The translations under genes and the position numbers were made by a program. From contig CAZYSK010000025.1 of assembly GCA_964649415.1 (NCBI GenBank), positions 1 through 64,000 on the forward strand: a stretch of 64,000 nucleotides of DNA, given 5' to 3'. Shown here one piece after another: positions 30,834-40,273 of this stretch (within the stretch, counting starts at the first letter, position 1; every line of letters starts with the position of its first letter). The notes beneath the pieces were generated by a model, which had not been told where the DNA came from, did no database searches, and worked only from the letters and a program-made list of their open reading frames with translations. Origin of the DNA: CAZYSK01 sp964649415 (GTDB taxonomy: Bacteria > Chloroflexota > Anaerolineae > B4-G1).

Positions 30834-32066
30834 ATGAACAAGATGAAACTAAGCAACGTGTGCCCACACCAGGCCCTCATGCTCGCGATCTCCGCACTGG
30901 CGCTGGCCTCGCTCGCCTGCAGCGCCATCGCGCACGAGACGCCGATGCCGAAGCTCACAAAAGCACCCTCCGTCGCGGAAAGCGACCCGGGCGGCACGAC
31001 TGCGGACGATGGAGCCCCGGGCGAGGGTGTCGAAGTGGCGGTCACATCATCACCGCTGCCAAGCCCTGCGCCGTCGCCGATACCGAGCCCCACGCCGTCG
31101 CCCAAGCCGGCACCGACCACGACGCCAACTCCGGCACAGGTGCCGACCACCGCTCCGGTCGTACCTATGTCCGAATCGGCGATCTCGCCCGCGAACGTGG
31201 ATCGGGTGACCCAACTGGTGTTGTGGGACGAGGGGCACGGCATGCCCCACCAGTTGGCGTGGTCGCCCGATGGCGGCACGCTGGCCTCGGCGTCCTACAA
31301 CATCTATCTGTACGACACCCAGGCATTGGAGCCGGTGGGCACGATTGACGCCGGTGGATGGACAGACAGTGTGGCCTTCTCTCCTGACGGTAGCATGCTG
31401 GCATCGGCCTCGCACCAAAGCGTGACACTGTGGGAGATGCCCAGCGGGGGCGAGTTGGGCAGCTTTGACGGCATCAAATCGGCCAGCAGCGTCGCCTTCT
31501 CGCCCGACGGGACAGTGCTGGCTGTGGCGGCTGACATGGCGGTCAAGCTGTTGGACGTGGCGAGCAGGCGCGAGTTGCGCACGCTCATCGGGCACAGGGG
31601 CATGGTGAACACCGTGGCTTTCTCGCCCGACGGAGGGACGCTGGCCTCTGGCGCAGGCGAGATCAAGTTGTGGGACGTATCCACCGGGCGCGAACTGCAC
31701 ACCCTCGACAGACACGAATCATGGGTGCACAGTGTGGCCTTCTCGCCCGACGGTCAACTGCTGGCTTCAGGCTCGGTGGACCAGGCAGTCAAGCTGTGGG
31801 AGGTCTCCAGTGGGCGCGAACTGCGCACGCTCAGCGCACACACCGGCCAGGTGGACGGCGTGGCCTTCTCCCCGGACGGACAACTGCTGGCCTCGGCGTC
31901 TTGGGACCTCACGGTCAGGCTGTGGGAAGTGCAGAGCGGGCGCGAACTGCGCGCCCTGACTGGTCATACCAATTGGCTGCGGACTGTGGCCTTCTCGCCC
32001 GATGGGGAAACGCTGGCATCAGGGGCATACGATGCCACGGTGCGGCTGTGGGGTCTCGGAGAATGA
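30834..32066 (+). CDS. Secreted WD40-repeat lipoprotein
   Basis: 410 aa. An N-terminal signal helix ends in LASLACS, a plausible lipobox, so the protein is probably anchored outside the cytoplasmic membrane. A Pro/Thr/Ser-rich stalk (residues ~55-115, SPLPSPAPSPIPSPTPSPKP region) leads to seven WD40 repeats from ~135 to the end. Each has the VAFSPDGxxLASxS core; seven make one complete propeller. Ligand unknown. AAGGAG lies upstream of the ATG. Confidence 0.88.
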   Translation: MNKMKLSNVCPHQALMLAISALALASLACSAIAHETPMPKLTKAPSVAESDPGGTTADDGAPGEGVEVAVTSSPLPSPAPSPIPSPTPSPKPAPTTTPTPAQVPTTAPVVPMSESAISPANVDRVTQLVLWDEGHGMPHQLAWSPDGGTLASASYNIYLYDTQALEPVGTIDAGGWTDSVAFSPDGSMLASASHQSVTLWEMPSGGELGSFDGIKSASSVAFSPDGTVLAVAADMAVKLLDVASRRELRTLIGHRGMVNTVAFSPDGGTLASGAGEIKLWDVSTGRELHTLDRHESWVHSVAFSPDGQLLASGSVDQAVKLWEVSSGRELRTLSAHTGQVDGVAFSPDGQLLASASWDLTVRLWEVQSGRELRALTGHTNWLRTVAFSPDGETLASGAYDATVRLWGLGE

Positions 32067-32121
32067 CGCCGATCTGTATGGTCATTGGAGGTCTTGCGCT
32101 GCGCCGCAGAGATTGGCATGG

Positions 32122-32517
32122 CTACGTGGCAAGTCGATCTGCCACGAAAGCATAGATGCGCTCCGCCGTCTCTACAGCCGATTGCGCTGGTTCCAGCGGT
32201 ATCGGGGGTAAGACGTCAGGATAGCGGAACTCAACTGCATAGGGCGTTAGCTCGTCTGCCTCCGCGCGAAATCGTTCGAAACTGCTGTCCAAAGATACGC
32301 ACAGGTCAATCAGATAGCTCAGATCGTGACGGCGCCCGAAAGCAACTCGTTGAAGAGTTAGATAGCCCTTGAGAGCCTTCTCCGCGCACTGTTGAGCGTG
32401 GAAGCCAATGCTCTCCGGCGGCGGATCGTCCATTGTGACCGGGTACCTGGCCACACGCAGGTCATGTTCAGACCGAAGCATCCATTCAGTGGCCAGTTCA
32501 CGCACTGGGTCGCGCAT
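32122..32517 (-). CDS. HEPN-domain protein (toxin component)
   Basis: 131 aa from ATG 32517 (MRDPVRELATEWMLRSEHDL). Typical HEPN features: four-helix pattern, FHAQQCAEKALKGYLTL near residue 37, and RRHDLSYLIDLC near 59 with the R-x4-6-H-like motif in weakened form. HEPN proteins paired with MNT nucleotidyltransferases form toxin-antitoxin modules in which the transferase adds AMP to the HEPN RNase. Its 5' end overlaps the MNT gene by 20 nt, so translation is coupled. Confidence 0.87.
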   Translation of the reverse strand: MRDPVRELATEWMLRSEHDLRVARYPVTMDDPPPESIGFHAQQCAEKALKGYLTLQRVAFGRRHDLSYLIDLCVSLDSSFERFRAEADELTPYAVEFRYPDVLPPIPLEPAQSAVETAERIYAFVADRLAT

Positions 32518-32836
32518 ACAGCACCTTGCCCTCACGTGCCACCGTATGAGTGAAACTGCCGGGGACTGATTGGTAGCGCGCGAATTCCTCCGGCGTGTAG
32601 ACCAGGATGTCCATAGGCAACCGCATGCCCCAGAAAAGCCGACGCACCTGAGCATAGCGTTGGGGACGGGGGAGAGTCGATTCCTGGATGATCAAGAGAT
32701 CAATATCGCTGTGGGGACCACGCTCACCCCGCGCCCAGGAGCCAAAGAGGATGATCTTCTGTGGCCGTACTGCCTCCACTATTCTCGCTGTGATACTCTG
32801 CAGGAGATGTTCTTCCCTGGCGATTGGCTTGTCCAT
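32498..32836 (-). CDS. MNT nucleotidyltransferase (antitoxin component)
   Basis: 112 aa. The nucleotidyltransferase motif KIILFGSWARGERGPHSDID shows GSWARG and the metal-binding Asp pair in DIDLLI; a third Asp is in MDILVYTPEEF. Small stand-alone versions pair with HEPN toxins and inactivate them by AMP transfer. The gene precedes and overlaps the HEPN gene. Confidence 0.9.
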   Translation of the reverse strand: MDKPIAREEHLLQSITARIVEAVRPQKIILFGSWARGERGPHSDIDLLIIQESTLPRPQRYAQVRRLFWGMRLPMDILVYTPEEFARYQSVPGSFTHTVAREGKVLYARPSA

Positions 32837-32894
32837 AGCGATTTCATTCTAGCATGCTTGTTGCCGAAGCGCAAACAGGGACAAGAGCGGGAGC

Positions 32895-32924
32895 TTGCCC
32901 AAGTCAGGCGTATCAGTGTATACT
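32895..32924 (+). promoter_or_regulatory. Candidate promoter for the GPH-type transporter
   Basis: TTGCCC at 32895-32900, 18-nt spacer, TATACT at 32919-32924. Confidence 0.4.
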
Positions 32925-33000
32925 ATGGTAGCCATGCAGCTTTCACACGATCACATCGCGCACGCGAATACAAGCTGGCACTGTTGATAGTGAAGCGGAT

Positions 33001-33012
33001 GCGGACGTCCGC
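33001..33012. repeat. Family E palindrome
   Basis: GCGGACGTCCGC, embedded in GCGGATGCGGACG and followed by CAGCCGCGACGTCCGCGCG, just upstream of the transporter gene. Confidence 0.5.
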
Positions 33013-33069
33013 AGCCGCGACGTCCGCGCGTGCGTGACCACGAACCATACAATAGAAGGAGAGCCCATC

Positions 33070-34371
33070 GTGGACAGACGCCTGGACTACAAGAAGACCC
33101 TGCTCATCGGCTTCGGCTTTTTCGGCATCAGCGTGATGTGGACACTCTACAACGCCTACGTGCCGATCTATCTGCAGGCGGGCAGCCCCACGTTCGACGC
33201 GCCCGGGGAGGTGGGATTCGGCCTGGGTGCAGGCATGACCGGCGTGGTTATGACGCTGGACAACGTCGCCGCCTTCTTCCTCCTGCCACTGATCGGCGTG
33301 TGGTCCGACCGGATCTGGACCCGCTTCGGACGCCGCATGCCCTTCATCCTCGTGCTCGCCCCGATCGCCATCGTGGCCTTCGTCCTGATCCCCCTAGCGT
33401 TGCGCATGATCCCGCCCGAACTCAGCGGGCAGGTCGACCGCCTGGGGACGCCGCTGGCGCTCTTCTCGATTGCAATCGGGGTCTTTCTGCTGGCTATGGC
33501 CAGCTTTCGCACGCCCGTGATCGCCCTTATGCCCGACCTGACGCCCAGCCCGTTGCGCTCCCAGGCCAACGGCATCATCAACCTGATGGGGGGCGTCGGG
33601 ACGCTGATCGCTACGCTGGGCAGCGGTTTTCTGTACGGCATGGGCCACGCCGTACCTTTCATCTTCGGCGCCGTGCTGATGGCCGTGGCCGTGTTGGTGT
33701 TGTTCCTCTCCGTCAAGGAGCCGCGCGACCTGGAGACCGCCGCCCGCGAAGACGAGGGTCTGGGCGCGCTGCGCGGCATCAAGCGTATCTCGCCGGAGGC
33801 TCGCCGCAGCCTGGCGTTCCTCATGGGCGCGATCTTCTGCTGGTTCGTCGGCTACAACGCCACCGAGACCTTCCTCTCCTCCTACGGCGTCAGCGAGTTG
33901 GGCATGTCCACCGGCCAGGCGCCGCTCCTCATGGGGGTGGCGTCGCTGGCCTTCCTCGCCTTCGCCGTTCCGTCCGGCTACATCGCGGCCCGCGTCGGCC
34001 GCCGCCGGACGATCATCTCGGGCCTGGCAGTTTTTGGCCTGCTGCTGGTGACGAACTTCTTCCTGCGCAACGCCACGTTGATCTGGCCCATCATGGCGGT
34101 GGGCGGCATGGGCTGGGCTTTAGTTAACATCAACTCGCTGCCTATGGTAGTGGACATCTCCGCCTCCGACGCCGACCTGGGCACCTACACCGGCCTGTAC
34201 TACATCGCTTCACAAGCGGCCGCCGTCGCCGGTCCCGTGATCAACGGCTACATCGTGGAATGGGGCGGTGGCGACTACAACCTGATCTTCGTCGTGACGC
34301 CGGCGTTCTTCGCCCTGGCGATCCTGTGCATGCTGGGAGTGACGAGGGGGGAGGCGAAAGCAGCACAATGA
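33070..34371 (+). CDS. GPH/SLC45-type sugar transporter (MFS)
   Basis: 433 aa with 12 membrane helices. LPLIGVWSDRIWTRFGRRMP is the MFS loop 2-3 motif in the form typical of glycoside-pentoside-hexuronide:cation and plant-sucrose-like transporters; LMPDLTPSPLRSQANGI in the middle is also characteristic. Start GTG 33070 is supported by GAAGGAG eight nt upstream; a GTG at 33034 would start inside the repeat region. Probable disaccharide or glycoside uptake with a cation. No sugar hydrolase is adjacent. Confidence 0.88.
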   Translation: MDRRLDYKKTLLIGFGFFGISVMWTLYNAYVPIYLQAGSPTFDAPGEVGFGLGAGMTGVVMTLDNVAAFFLLPLIGVWSDRIWTRFGRRMPFILVLAPIAIVAFVLIPLALRMIPPELSGQVDRLGTPLALFSIAIGVFLLAMASFRTPVIALMPDLTPSPLRSQANGIINLMGGVGTLIATLGSGFLYGMGHAVPFIFGAVLMAVAVLVLFLSVKEPRDLETAAREDEGLGALRGIKRISPEARRSLAFLMGAIFCWFVGYNATETFLSSYGVSELGMSTGQAPLLMGVASLAFLAFAVPSGYIAARVGRRRTIISGLAVFGLLLVTNFFLRNATLIWPIMAVGGMGWALVNINSLPMVVDISASDADLGTYTGLYYIASQAAAVAGPVINGYIVEWGGGDYNLIFVVTPAFFALAILCMLGVTRGEAKAAQ

Positions 34372-34452
34372 TTAGCGGCCAGACTTGACGGCCAACGTAA
34401 GGGGGACTTGAGCATTCCCGAGCAATGCCTGCTCTTGGTCAGACTGGAACAA

Positions 34453-34881
34453 TCACGACGTAGGTGGATGCCACCCTACGCTTACCCAGCGACGGCGCGC
34501 GTCAACGATGACCTCGTTGTTCATATTCAGCGCGACAATCGTGGCCCGGCCAACGGGTGTCAGGCCAATCAAACGCGTTCCCAACGCAACCCAGGCAAAA
34601 TGATCTCCCCACTCCTGGTTACGTGGATGGAAGAGAGACACGATTTCGCCTGTCAGCGGGTCGGGAGCTTCAGTGGCACTGCCTTTGAACTCGTTACAAC
34701 GCCTGCAGGCGAAGCAGAGGTTGTCAAACGTAGTCGTTCCACCTTGCGCCTGCGGGACAATATGGTCAATCGTCATCGGCTGTCCGGTGTTAGCTTCTGT
34801 GGTTTGGCAGTACGCACAGCGCCGATCATCGGCTGCAAGTAGCTGCTCACGCAAGTCGGCAGGGAGATACGGCTTGCTCAT
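34453..34881 (-). CDS. HNH endonuclease
   Basis: 142 aa. CAYCQTTEANTGQPMTIDHI, then NLCFACRRCNEFKG make the HNH/zinc site (two CxxC pairs, the His of DHIVPQAQGG, and the Asn/His-type end). The start overlaps the stop of the upstream RHH-like gene (34878-34881), so the two are coupled. Such small HNH proteins are nicking or double-strand nucleases of mobile or defence origin. The C-terminal 50 residues (GLTPVGRATIVALNMNN) recur in this HNH subgroup. Confidence 0.87.
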   Translation of the reverse strand: MSKPYLPADLREQLLAADDRRCAYCQTTEANTGQPMTIDHIVPQAQGGTTTFDNLCFACRRCNEFKGSATEAPDPLTGEIVSLFHPRNQEWGDHFAWVALGTRLIGLTPVGRATIVALNMNNEVIVDARRRWVSVGWHPPTS

Positions 34882-35303
34882 GCTGCGTCCTGCAGCGCTT
34901 CGGCGGGCGGAACCTGATAACCACGCCAACGGAGCAGCGCCGCCGCATGAGCCTTGCGCAGCATTGAGCGATCGTATTCCCACCTTAACTTGGCTAATTC
35001 GTCACGTTCTTCAGCCGCCAGGGTGTCGTTCGCGTTCTTGTCCAGTAGCTCCTGGTAGCGTTCCATTTCCGTCGGTGTTGTTCTACTGCGGACGATGTGC
35101 CATAGGGTCTCATCGCCCAAACGATCCAACGCAGCCAAGTCGGCCTGGAACTCAGCGGGAGCATCGTCCCACCTGGGTGGGCTGCCCACCTGCACAGCGT
35201 GCAGCAGCACGTCGTCCAGTGAACGACGGGTGGCGTCTGCCGCTTGCTGTAGACGGACATACAAGCTCTCCGGCAATCGCACTTTGACCGTTCGAGTACT
35301 CAT
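34878..35303 (-). CDS. RHH-like protein coupled to the HNH nuclease
   Basis: 141 aa from ATG 35303, with AGGAGG 10 nt upstream. The N terminus STRTVKVRLPESLYVRLQQA fits a ribbon-helix-helix DNA-binding fold; the rest is helical and charged. In many genomes this protein accompanies a small HNH protein in the same order. The pair could be an antitoxin-like/nuclease module, or simply a two-gene cassette of unknown use. Confidence 0.7.
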   Translation of the reverse strand: MSTRTVKVRLPESLYVRLQQAADATRRSLDDVLLHAVQVGSPPRWDDAPAEFQADLAALDRLGDETLWHIVRSRTTPTEMERYQELLDKNANDTLAAEERDELAKLRWEYDRSMLRKAHAAALLRWRGYQVPPAEALQDAA

Positions 35304-35440
35304 TTCAATCAACCCTCCTGAGGCGGATGTCGCCAGCCGCAGCCGACCATCTGCGTGTCGGTGGTGGTTCACCCGCTTTCACCTCCAACTCCTCCCACCG
35401 CCGGGTAAGAATAGCACAAGCAAAACCCAATGTCAAGAAC

Positions 35441-35476
35441 CGGCGGGCCTCGCTCGACAGCGAACGAGGCCCGCCG
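35441..35476 (-). terminator. Hairpin after the giant surface-protein gene
   Basis: Perfect 12-bp GC-rich stem CGGCGGGCCTCG / CGAGGCCCGCCG with a 12-nt loop, 49 nt beyond the stop at 35525 on the minus strand. The following bases are only moderately U-rich. Confidence 0.55.
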
Positions 35477-35524
35477 TGATATGATCCGCGATCTTGCGTC
35501 TGCGGTGCCCTGCGCCGTGCAGGT

Positions 35525-38500
35525 CTAGCGCATCACCAGCGGTAGGAACACGATCCGCACCGGTACGTCCTGCAGCGGCCCGGTCGCCGTGGCGCTGTAG
35601 CCGCACGTATCGGTGACCGTAAGCCGGACGGCGAAGGTCCCACCCGTGCTGTAGGCGTGACCGGTGTGCTGCGTGAACGCGTGCGCGCTGTCATCGTCGA
35701 AGTCCCACTCCCACGCCACGATCGGTGTGCCGTTGCTCGTGCTCGTGTCCGTGAAGTAGACGGTCTCACCGATGTCGGGTGCGCTCGTGCTCTGCTCGAA
35801 GTCCGCATCGATGGTGGGCGCAAGCACGGTGAGTCCCACGGACGCGCCCATCGGGCCGCTCACCCCCTGCTCGCTTCCGTAGACGCCGTAGGTGGCGTTG
35901 ACGACGCTGGAGCCCGCGGTGCAGGGCAGCGTGCCGTTGAACCAGCCACTGGCCGTCCCGCCGTTCGCGCCGACGTCGAGCGTCCAGGTGACGTCGCCGC
36001 CGGCCAGTGTGCCGTCGCTGTGGCCGTAGGTCAACCCCGTCGGGACGGTGTCGCGCACGATGACACCCGTGCCCGTGTCGCTGCCCAGGTTTGTCACCGT
36101 CAGCGTGTAGGTGAGTACGGTGCCGGCCACGCGGTTGCCCGCCCAGGTCTTGCCGATCTGGAAAGTCACGTCGGCGACCTTCACGGTCTCCGTGTCCACG
36201 TTGTTGTCGTAGAACGGCTCCACGTCGTCAACCGTGTTACTGCTGGCGATCTCCGCACTGTTGGCAAAGACGTCGCCTTTCTGCGCCGTGTCCGCGACGC
36301 GCACGGTCAGGTAGATCTCGTTCCACCAGCCGTCGCCCTGCGGGCCGATGTCGAACACCAGTTGGTTCCCGACGAAGTCCGGGATGACGGGCGGGCACAC
36401 AGGTTGGCCGCAGAAGTGCTGCGTCGAGGTGACGTACGCCAGCCCAGCCGGCAGCGTGTCCGTCAGCCACACCGTGCCGCCCCAGTCGGTGTGATCCTCG
36501 CCCCGCTCGGCCCGGTTGCCGTAGCCCAGCGTGAACGTGAGCAGATCGCCCGCATTCACCCACGGCGAGGAGGCTGTCTTCTCTACGTACAGGTCGGGGC
36601 CGATGCCCTTGACCAGGGTGTAGGTGTTGTTGGTCGGGTCCACGTCGCCCGGCGGGACGCTGATTTGGATGACGTTCGTCAAGAGCTGCCCTCTCTCAAT
36701 GGTCGGATCGATGTCTACCTCCAGGCGTCCGCCGCCGCTTTGCCCCGGTCTGATGGAGTCCTCCACCTGCCAGATCGCCTGGCGGCCTGCGGGGTTGTCG
36801 GTGAAGGTGATGTTACCCCCCCAGTATATCTGCCCGTTGTTGAACGTCGTCGAGAGCGGGTAGGTGTCGGTGATGGTGAAGCCATCGATGCGCGTGGTGC
36901 CGACGTTGAAGAAGCTGATGTCGTACCGCAGATTGTCATTCAGGTCGCTATTCTTGACGATCATCAAGTTAGGGCCGGGGTCGCGGACCGTGAGCGCCAC
37001 CTGCTCGCGGTTGTTCCTGGGGTCGTCGTCCGCGTAGCCCACGATGATCGTGGGGGCGATCTCGGCCTCGTTGGTCAGTACCGTGCCGGACGCCACGCCC
37101 GGGTCGATGCGCAGCACGAGGCGTATGTTGCCCAGGACGTTGCTATCCTGGCCAGGGTTCAGCGTGCCCAGGTCCCAGGCCACCTGGCCGGAGCCAGCCG
37201 ACGCGGGCGGGAATGGAATCTCCTGCCAGTTTCCGTTCTGCCACACCTCGCGGGTGGAGGTGACGAAGGTCGTACCCGCCGGCAGCGTGTCGGTGATGCG
37301 CACGCCGTAGGCCGGCGTGTTGCTGTGATTCCGGTAGTCGATCCGGTACGTGAGCTCGTGCCCGGCAACCGTCGTGCCCTCATGGAAGCGCTTGTCCAGA
37401 CCGACGTCGAGGCGGGGATCCTGTGCCTCCGTGACCAGGGTGTGATCGTTGTTGGCTGTGCTTCCCGTCTCGTTGCTCGTGGCGATCTCGACCACGTCGG
37501 TCAGCGGCGTGCCGACCTGGACTTCGTCGCTCAGGTGGAGCGTCAGGCGGACCTGGTCTCCGCCCCAGCCGGGGATCACGGGCCGCGTGAAGACGACCCG
37601 GTTGCCGACCGTGCTGGCCAGCGTCCATAGCGGATCCTGGGAGAACCAGGAGACGTAGGTGGTGGACATCGGCAGCGTGTCGGTCAGAGTGACGAAGCCG
37701 CTACCGGTGCTGCCGTCGTTGCGGTAGTCGATGATGTAGGTGAAGTCGTTGCCCGGCGCGGGCCAAAAGCCGTGGTGCCACTTGTCGACCCGCAGGTCCA
37801 CGTCGCACGAGGACTGAAGGTCATCCTCTTGGGTCCACGAGTTATCCCCGAAGTAGTCTTCGTCGGCAGTGTAGATCTCGACCTGGTTCTGGAGCGGGTC
37901 GCTCGCGCCCGCGCCCACGTGGGCGACCAGCAGGAATCCCGCGCGGCCGTCCTCCGGGACGGTGCCCAGCGACCACGTGATCACGCCCCCGCTCACGTGG
38001 ACCGGGAGGCCGGAGCTGTCGGCCACGTAGGAGGTGCCGGCGGGGAGCGTGTCGGTGAGGACGACGTCCGTGGCATCGGCGTGACCGCCGTTTCCGTAGT
38101 CGATCCAGTAGGCGAAGTTGCCGCCGACGGCCGGCTGGCCCTCGCTCTGTTTGTTCAACCACAGGTTGGGCCGGGGCATGTTGAGCCCCACCCGGTTGCC
38201 GTCCGGCGCGATGTAGTAGATGCGCATACTGTGGCCCGGCAGCACGTCCGCGCCGTATACGCCCCAGTCGATCACGTAGTCGCTGTCCCCATCGGTGGGC
38301 ACGAACTCGTCCCGCCCGTCAGGCCCAGGATAGTTGTCCCAGTGGGCGTAGAGCAGCCCCGGCGGCCCCTGGCCCCACATACGGTCGGTGGCGTGGTCCG
38401 CGGCTGCGCTCAGGTCCACCACCTGCACGCCCGCCTCCCAGCCGGACGCGCCGGTCACCGTGACCCAGTCGCCGGGCTCGAAGTCAACGTCGCCCCAGTC

Positions 38501-40273
38501 GTCGATCCAGAACCAGGTGGGGTCCCATTCGTAGCGCGCGTTGTCGTTCTGGGCTTTCTGGACGCCATCGCTGGCGTAGAGCGTGGCCGTTACGGCCTCA
38601 CTGGGCTCCGCGGCGTTCCCACCCACGCCGTAGGGGATCTGGACTTCAATGTAGGGTGGTTGAAAGTGAATGAACGTCTTGTGCCCATCCGCGTTGAAGT
38701 GGTTGAAATCGACCCAGCCGCCGAAGCGCAGGTCGAAGCCGTCGAAGGCTACGTCGAATGGTGAGGCCAGCGTCAGCGCACGAACGGCCTCCCCGTTGAT
38801 GGGATAACGCCAACTCTCCCATTGTCCGGCGTAGATCTCGGCGTGACCGGCCGGCGCGCTGCCTGTGACCCGATCATCATCGCTGTCAACATCCAGAGAA
38901 ACCCCGGCCACGGTCATCGAATCGCTCCAGGTGGGCGATTCGACGGTGATCACGTGACCAGCCTGGATGTCCACCTCACCGCCGCCGCCGTCGTCGAACC
39001 AGAAGTCCCCGGCAGAGCGATATACCGGGTGGGAGGTTCCGTTCCAGGTGTAGGCGTTGCTGCCAGTGTCCAGCGTGGCTGTCACGGGCACGCCGCCTGC
39101 GTCCACCCGTGCCCAGCCCGTGTCCTTGGGAGCAATCACTTCGATGAACGTATCACCGCCCCACAGCGTGGTCCCATCCCCCTCGGCGTCGCTCACGGTG
39201 ACGTTCACCCACGCGCGCCGGGGCAGGTCCGCCTGGCCGCCGAAGTCGGCCGCGTAGATCCCGCCCGCCGAGGCGGTGGTGTTGACCTCATAGTAGTGAT
39301 ACTCGCCGTCCTCCCACAGGCCGAAGAAGACACGCACCGGCTTCCCCGCCGGGGCGGTGCCGCTGACCACGTCGGCGTCGGCGTTCACGTGGATGCCCAG
39401 GCTGGCGACGAGCGTGCTGATCACCGTGCCGCCGCCCAGGTTCACCTCCACCAGGTCGCCGGGGTCCAGCGACGCGCTACTCGGCGCCAGGCGGTAATCG
39501 CCGTTGGTACCATCCGCTGCGCCGTGCACGACCTCGTCCACGGACCCCGTGCCGACGTAGATCGTCGCCGTGACGGCCTGCCCCGGCTGGGCATAGCCCC
39601 TGACCGAACCGTAGCTGTCAACAACGAAAACCCCTGCCGGCGTCAAGTGATCGCGCACGATGCCGCCGGCGACGTAGTCCACGGTGGCCCAGTACCTGGG
39701 GTCAATGTTCACGCTGCCGGAGAAGTCGGCGCTGAAGTTGCCCGCGCTGTTCGTGGTAGCCGTCGCCTCGGGCATACCCGGATCGGGTTCGCCACCGGCC
39801 CACGTCTGGAGCGTGACGGTCACACGAGTGCCCGCCGGGACGGCCGCGACGTGGCCCGTCACCCGGTCGTTGACCACGTCCACCTGGCCACTCACGTCCC
39901 GTACGGTGACGGTGGCCGCCAGCCCGCCATCCACGTAAAAGTTGATCACGTCGCCGTCGTCGATGTCGATCTCCGTGCCGGTGCTCGCATCCCATAACGG
40001 CGTCCAGAAGAAGCCGCTCGCGTCAGCCCGGGCCGCGCCGTACGTGCCGCCGGGGCCGGCGACGGTGACCAGTTCACCCGGGTCGACCACGCCCCACACG
40101 CGGTCGTGGAACAGATCCACGGTGAATCCGGGGTTGACGGCCTGGGCCTCGGCAGGGGAGCCCGGTGCCAGCAACCACACCAAGCCCAGCACCAGCCCTA
40201 CGCCGAGGATCAAGGCCCAGACGAGGCGGATCGTTCCGAGAGTTCCCCTTTCCTTTTCATGTTCCATTTCCAT
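35525..40273 (-). CDS. Giant secreted surface protein with DUF11 repeats and PKD domain
   Basis: 1,582 aa. A signal peptide (hydrophobic residues ~16-40, cleavage near SPAEAQA) is followed by ~650 residues of repeated beta modules of the VxGxAPAGxxV type. Six DUF11-like repeats then run from ~715 to ~1440, each with a YxIDYxN...TDTLPxGTxxV core, followed by a PKD domain (VYFTDTSTSNGTPIVAWEWD). The tail VRIVFLPLVMR ends the protein. It is probably an extracellular stalk or adhesin. GGGAGGG lies 10 nt before the ATG. The convergent 3' side ends in a hairpin. Long antisense open frames here are GC-bias artefacts. Confidence 0.9.
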   Translation of the reverse strand: MEMEHEKERGTLGTIRLVWALILGVGLVLGLVWLLAPGSPAEAQAVNPGFTVDLFHDRVWGVVDPGELVTVAGPGGTYGAARADASGFFWTPLWDASTGTEIDIDDGDVINFYVDGGLAATVTVRDVSGQVDVVNDRVTGHVAAVPAGTRVTVTLQTWAGGEPDPGMPEATATTNSAGNFSADFSGSVNIDPRYWATVDYVAGGIVRDHLTPAGVFVVDSYGSVRGYAQPGQAVTATIYVGTGSVDEVVHGAADGTNGDYRLAPSSASLDPGDLVEVNLGGGTVISTLVASLGIHVNADADVVSGTAPAGKPVRVFFGLWEDGEYHYYEVNTTASAGGIYAADFGGQADLPRRAWVNVTVSDAEGDGTTLWGGDTFIEVIAPKDTGWARVDAGGVPVTATLDTGSNAYTWNGTSHPVYRSAGDFWFDDGGGGEVDIQAGHVITVESPTWSDSMTVAGVSLDVDSDDDRVTGSAPAGHAEIYAGQWESWRYPINGEAVRALTLASPFDVAFDGFDLRFGGWVDFNHFNADGHKTFIHFQPPYIEVQIPYGVGGNAAEPSEAVTATLYASDGVQKAQNDNARYEWDPTWFWIDDWGDVDFEPGDWVTVTGASGWEAGVQVVDLSAAADHATDRMWGQGPPGLLYAHWDNYPGPDGRDEFVPTDGDSDYVIDWGVYGADVLPGHSMRIYYIAPDGNRVGLNMPRPNLWLNKQSEGQPAVGGNFAYWIDYGNGGHADATDVVLTDTLPAGTSYVADSSGLPVHVSGGVITWSLGTVPEDGRAGFLLVAHVGAGASDPLQNQVEIYTADEDYFGDNSWTQEDDLQSSCDVDLRVDKWHHGFWPAPGNDFTYIIDYRNDGSTGSGFVTLTDTLPMSTTYVSWFSQDPLWTLASTVGNRVVFTRPVIPGWGGDQVRLTLHLSDEVQVGTPLTDVVEIATSNETGSTANNDHTLVTEAQDPRLDVGLDKRFHEGTTVAGHELTYRIDYRNHSNTPAYGVRITDTLPAGTTFVTSTREVWQNGNWQEIPFPPASAGSGQVAWDLGTLNPGQDSNVLGNIRLVLRIDPGVASGTVLTNEAEIAPTIIVGYADDDPRNNREQVALTVRDPGPNLMIVKNSDLNDNLRYDISFFNVGTTRIDGFTITDTYPLSTTFNNGQIYWGGNITFTDNPAGRQAIWQVEDSIRPGQSGGGRLEVDIDPTIERGQLLTNVIQISVPPGDVDPTNNTYTLVKGIGPDLYVEKTASSPWVNAGDLLTFTLGYGNRAERGEDHTDWGGTVWLTDTLPAGLAYVTSTQHFCGQPVCPPVIPDFVGNQLVFDIGPQGDGWWNEIYLTVRVADTAQKGDVFANSAEIASSNTVDDVEPFYDNNVDTETVKVADVTFQIGKTWAGNRVAGTVLTYTLTVTNLGSDTGTGVIVRDTVPTGLTYGHSDGTLAGGDVTWTLDVGANGGTASGWFNGTLPCTAGSSVVNATYGVYGSEQGVSGPMGASVGLTVLAPTIDADFEQSTSAPDIGETVYFTDTSTSNGTPIVAWEWDFDDDSAHAFTQHTGHAYSTGGTFAVRLTVTDTCGYSATATGPLQDVPVRIVFLPLVMR

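Noticed and set aside
35657..39997. Long plus-strand frames (up to 657 codons) opposite the giant surface protein
   Set aside because: Arg/Val/Asp-rich translation without domains; the opposite strand has repeated DUF11 and PKD signatures and a signal peptide.
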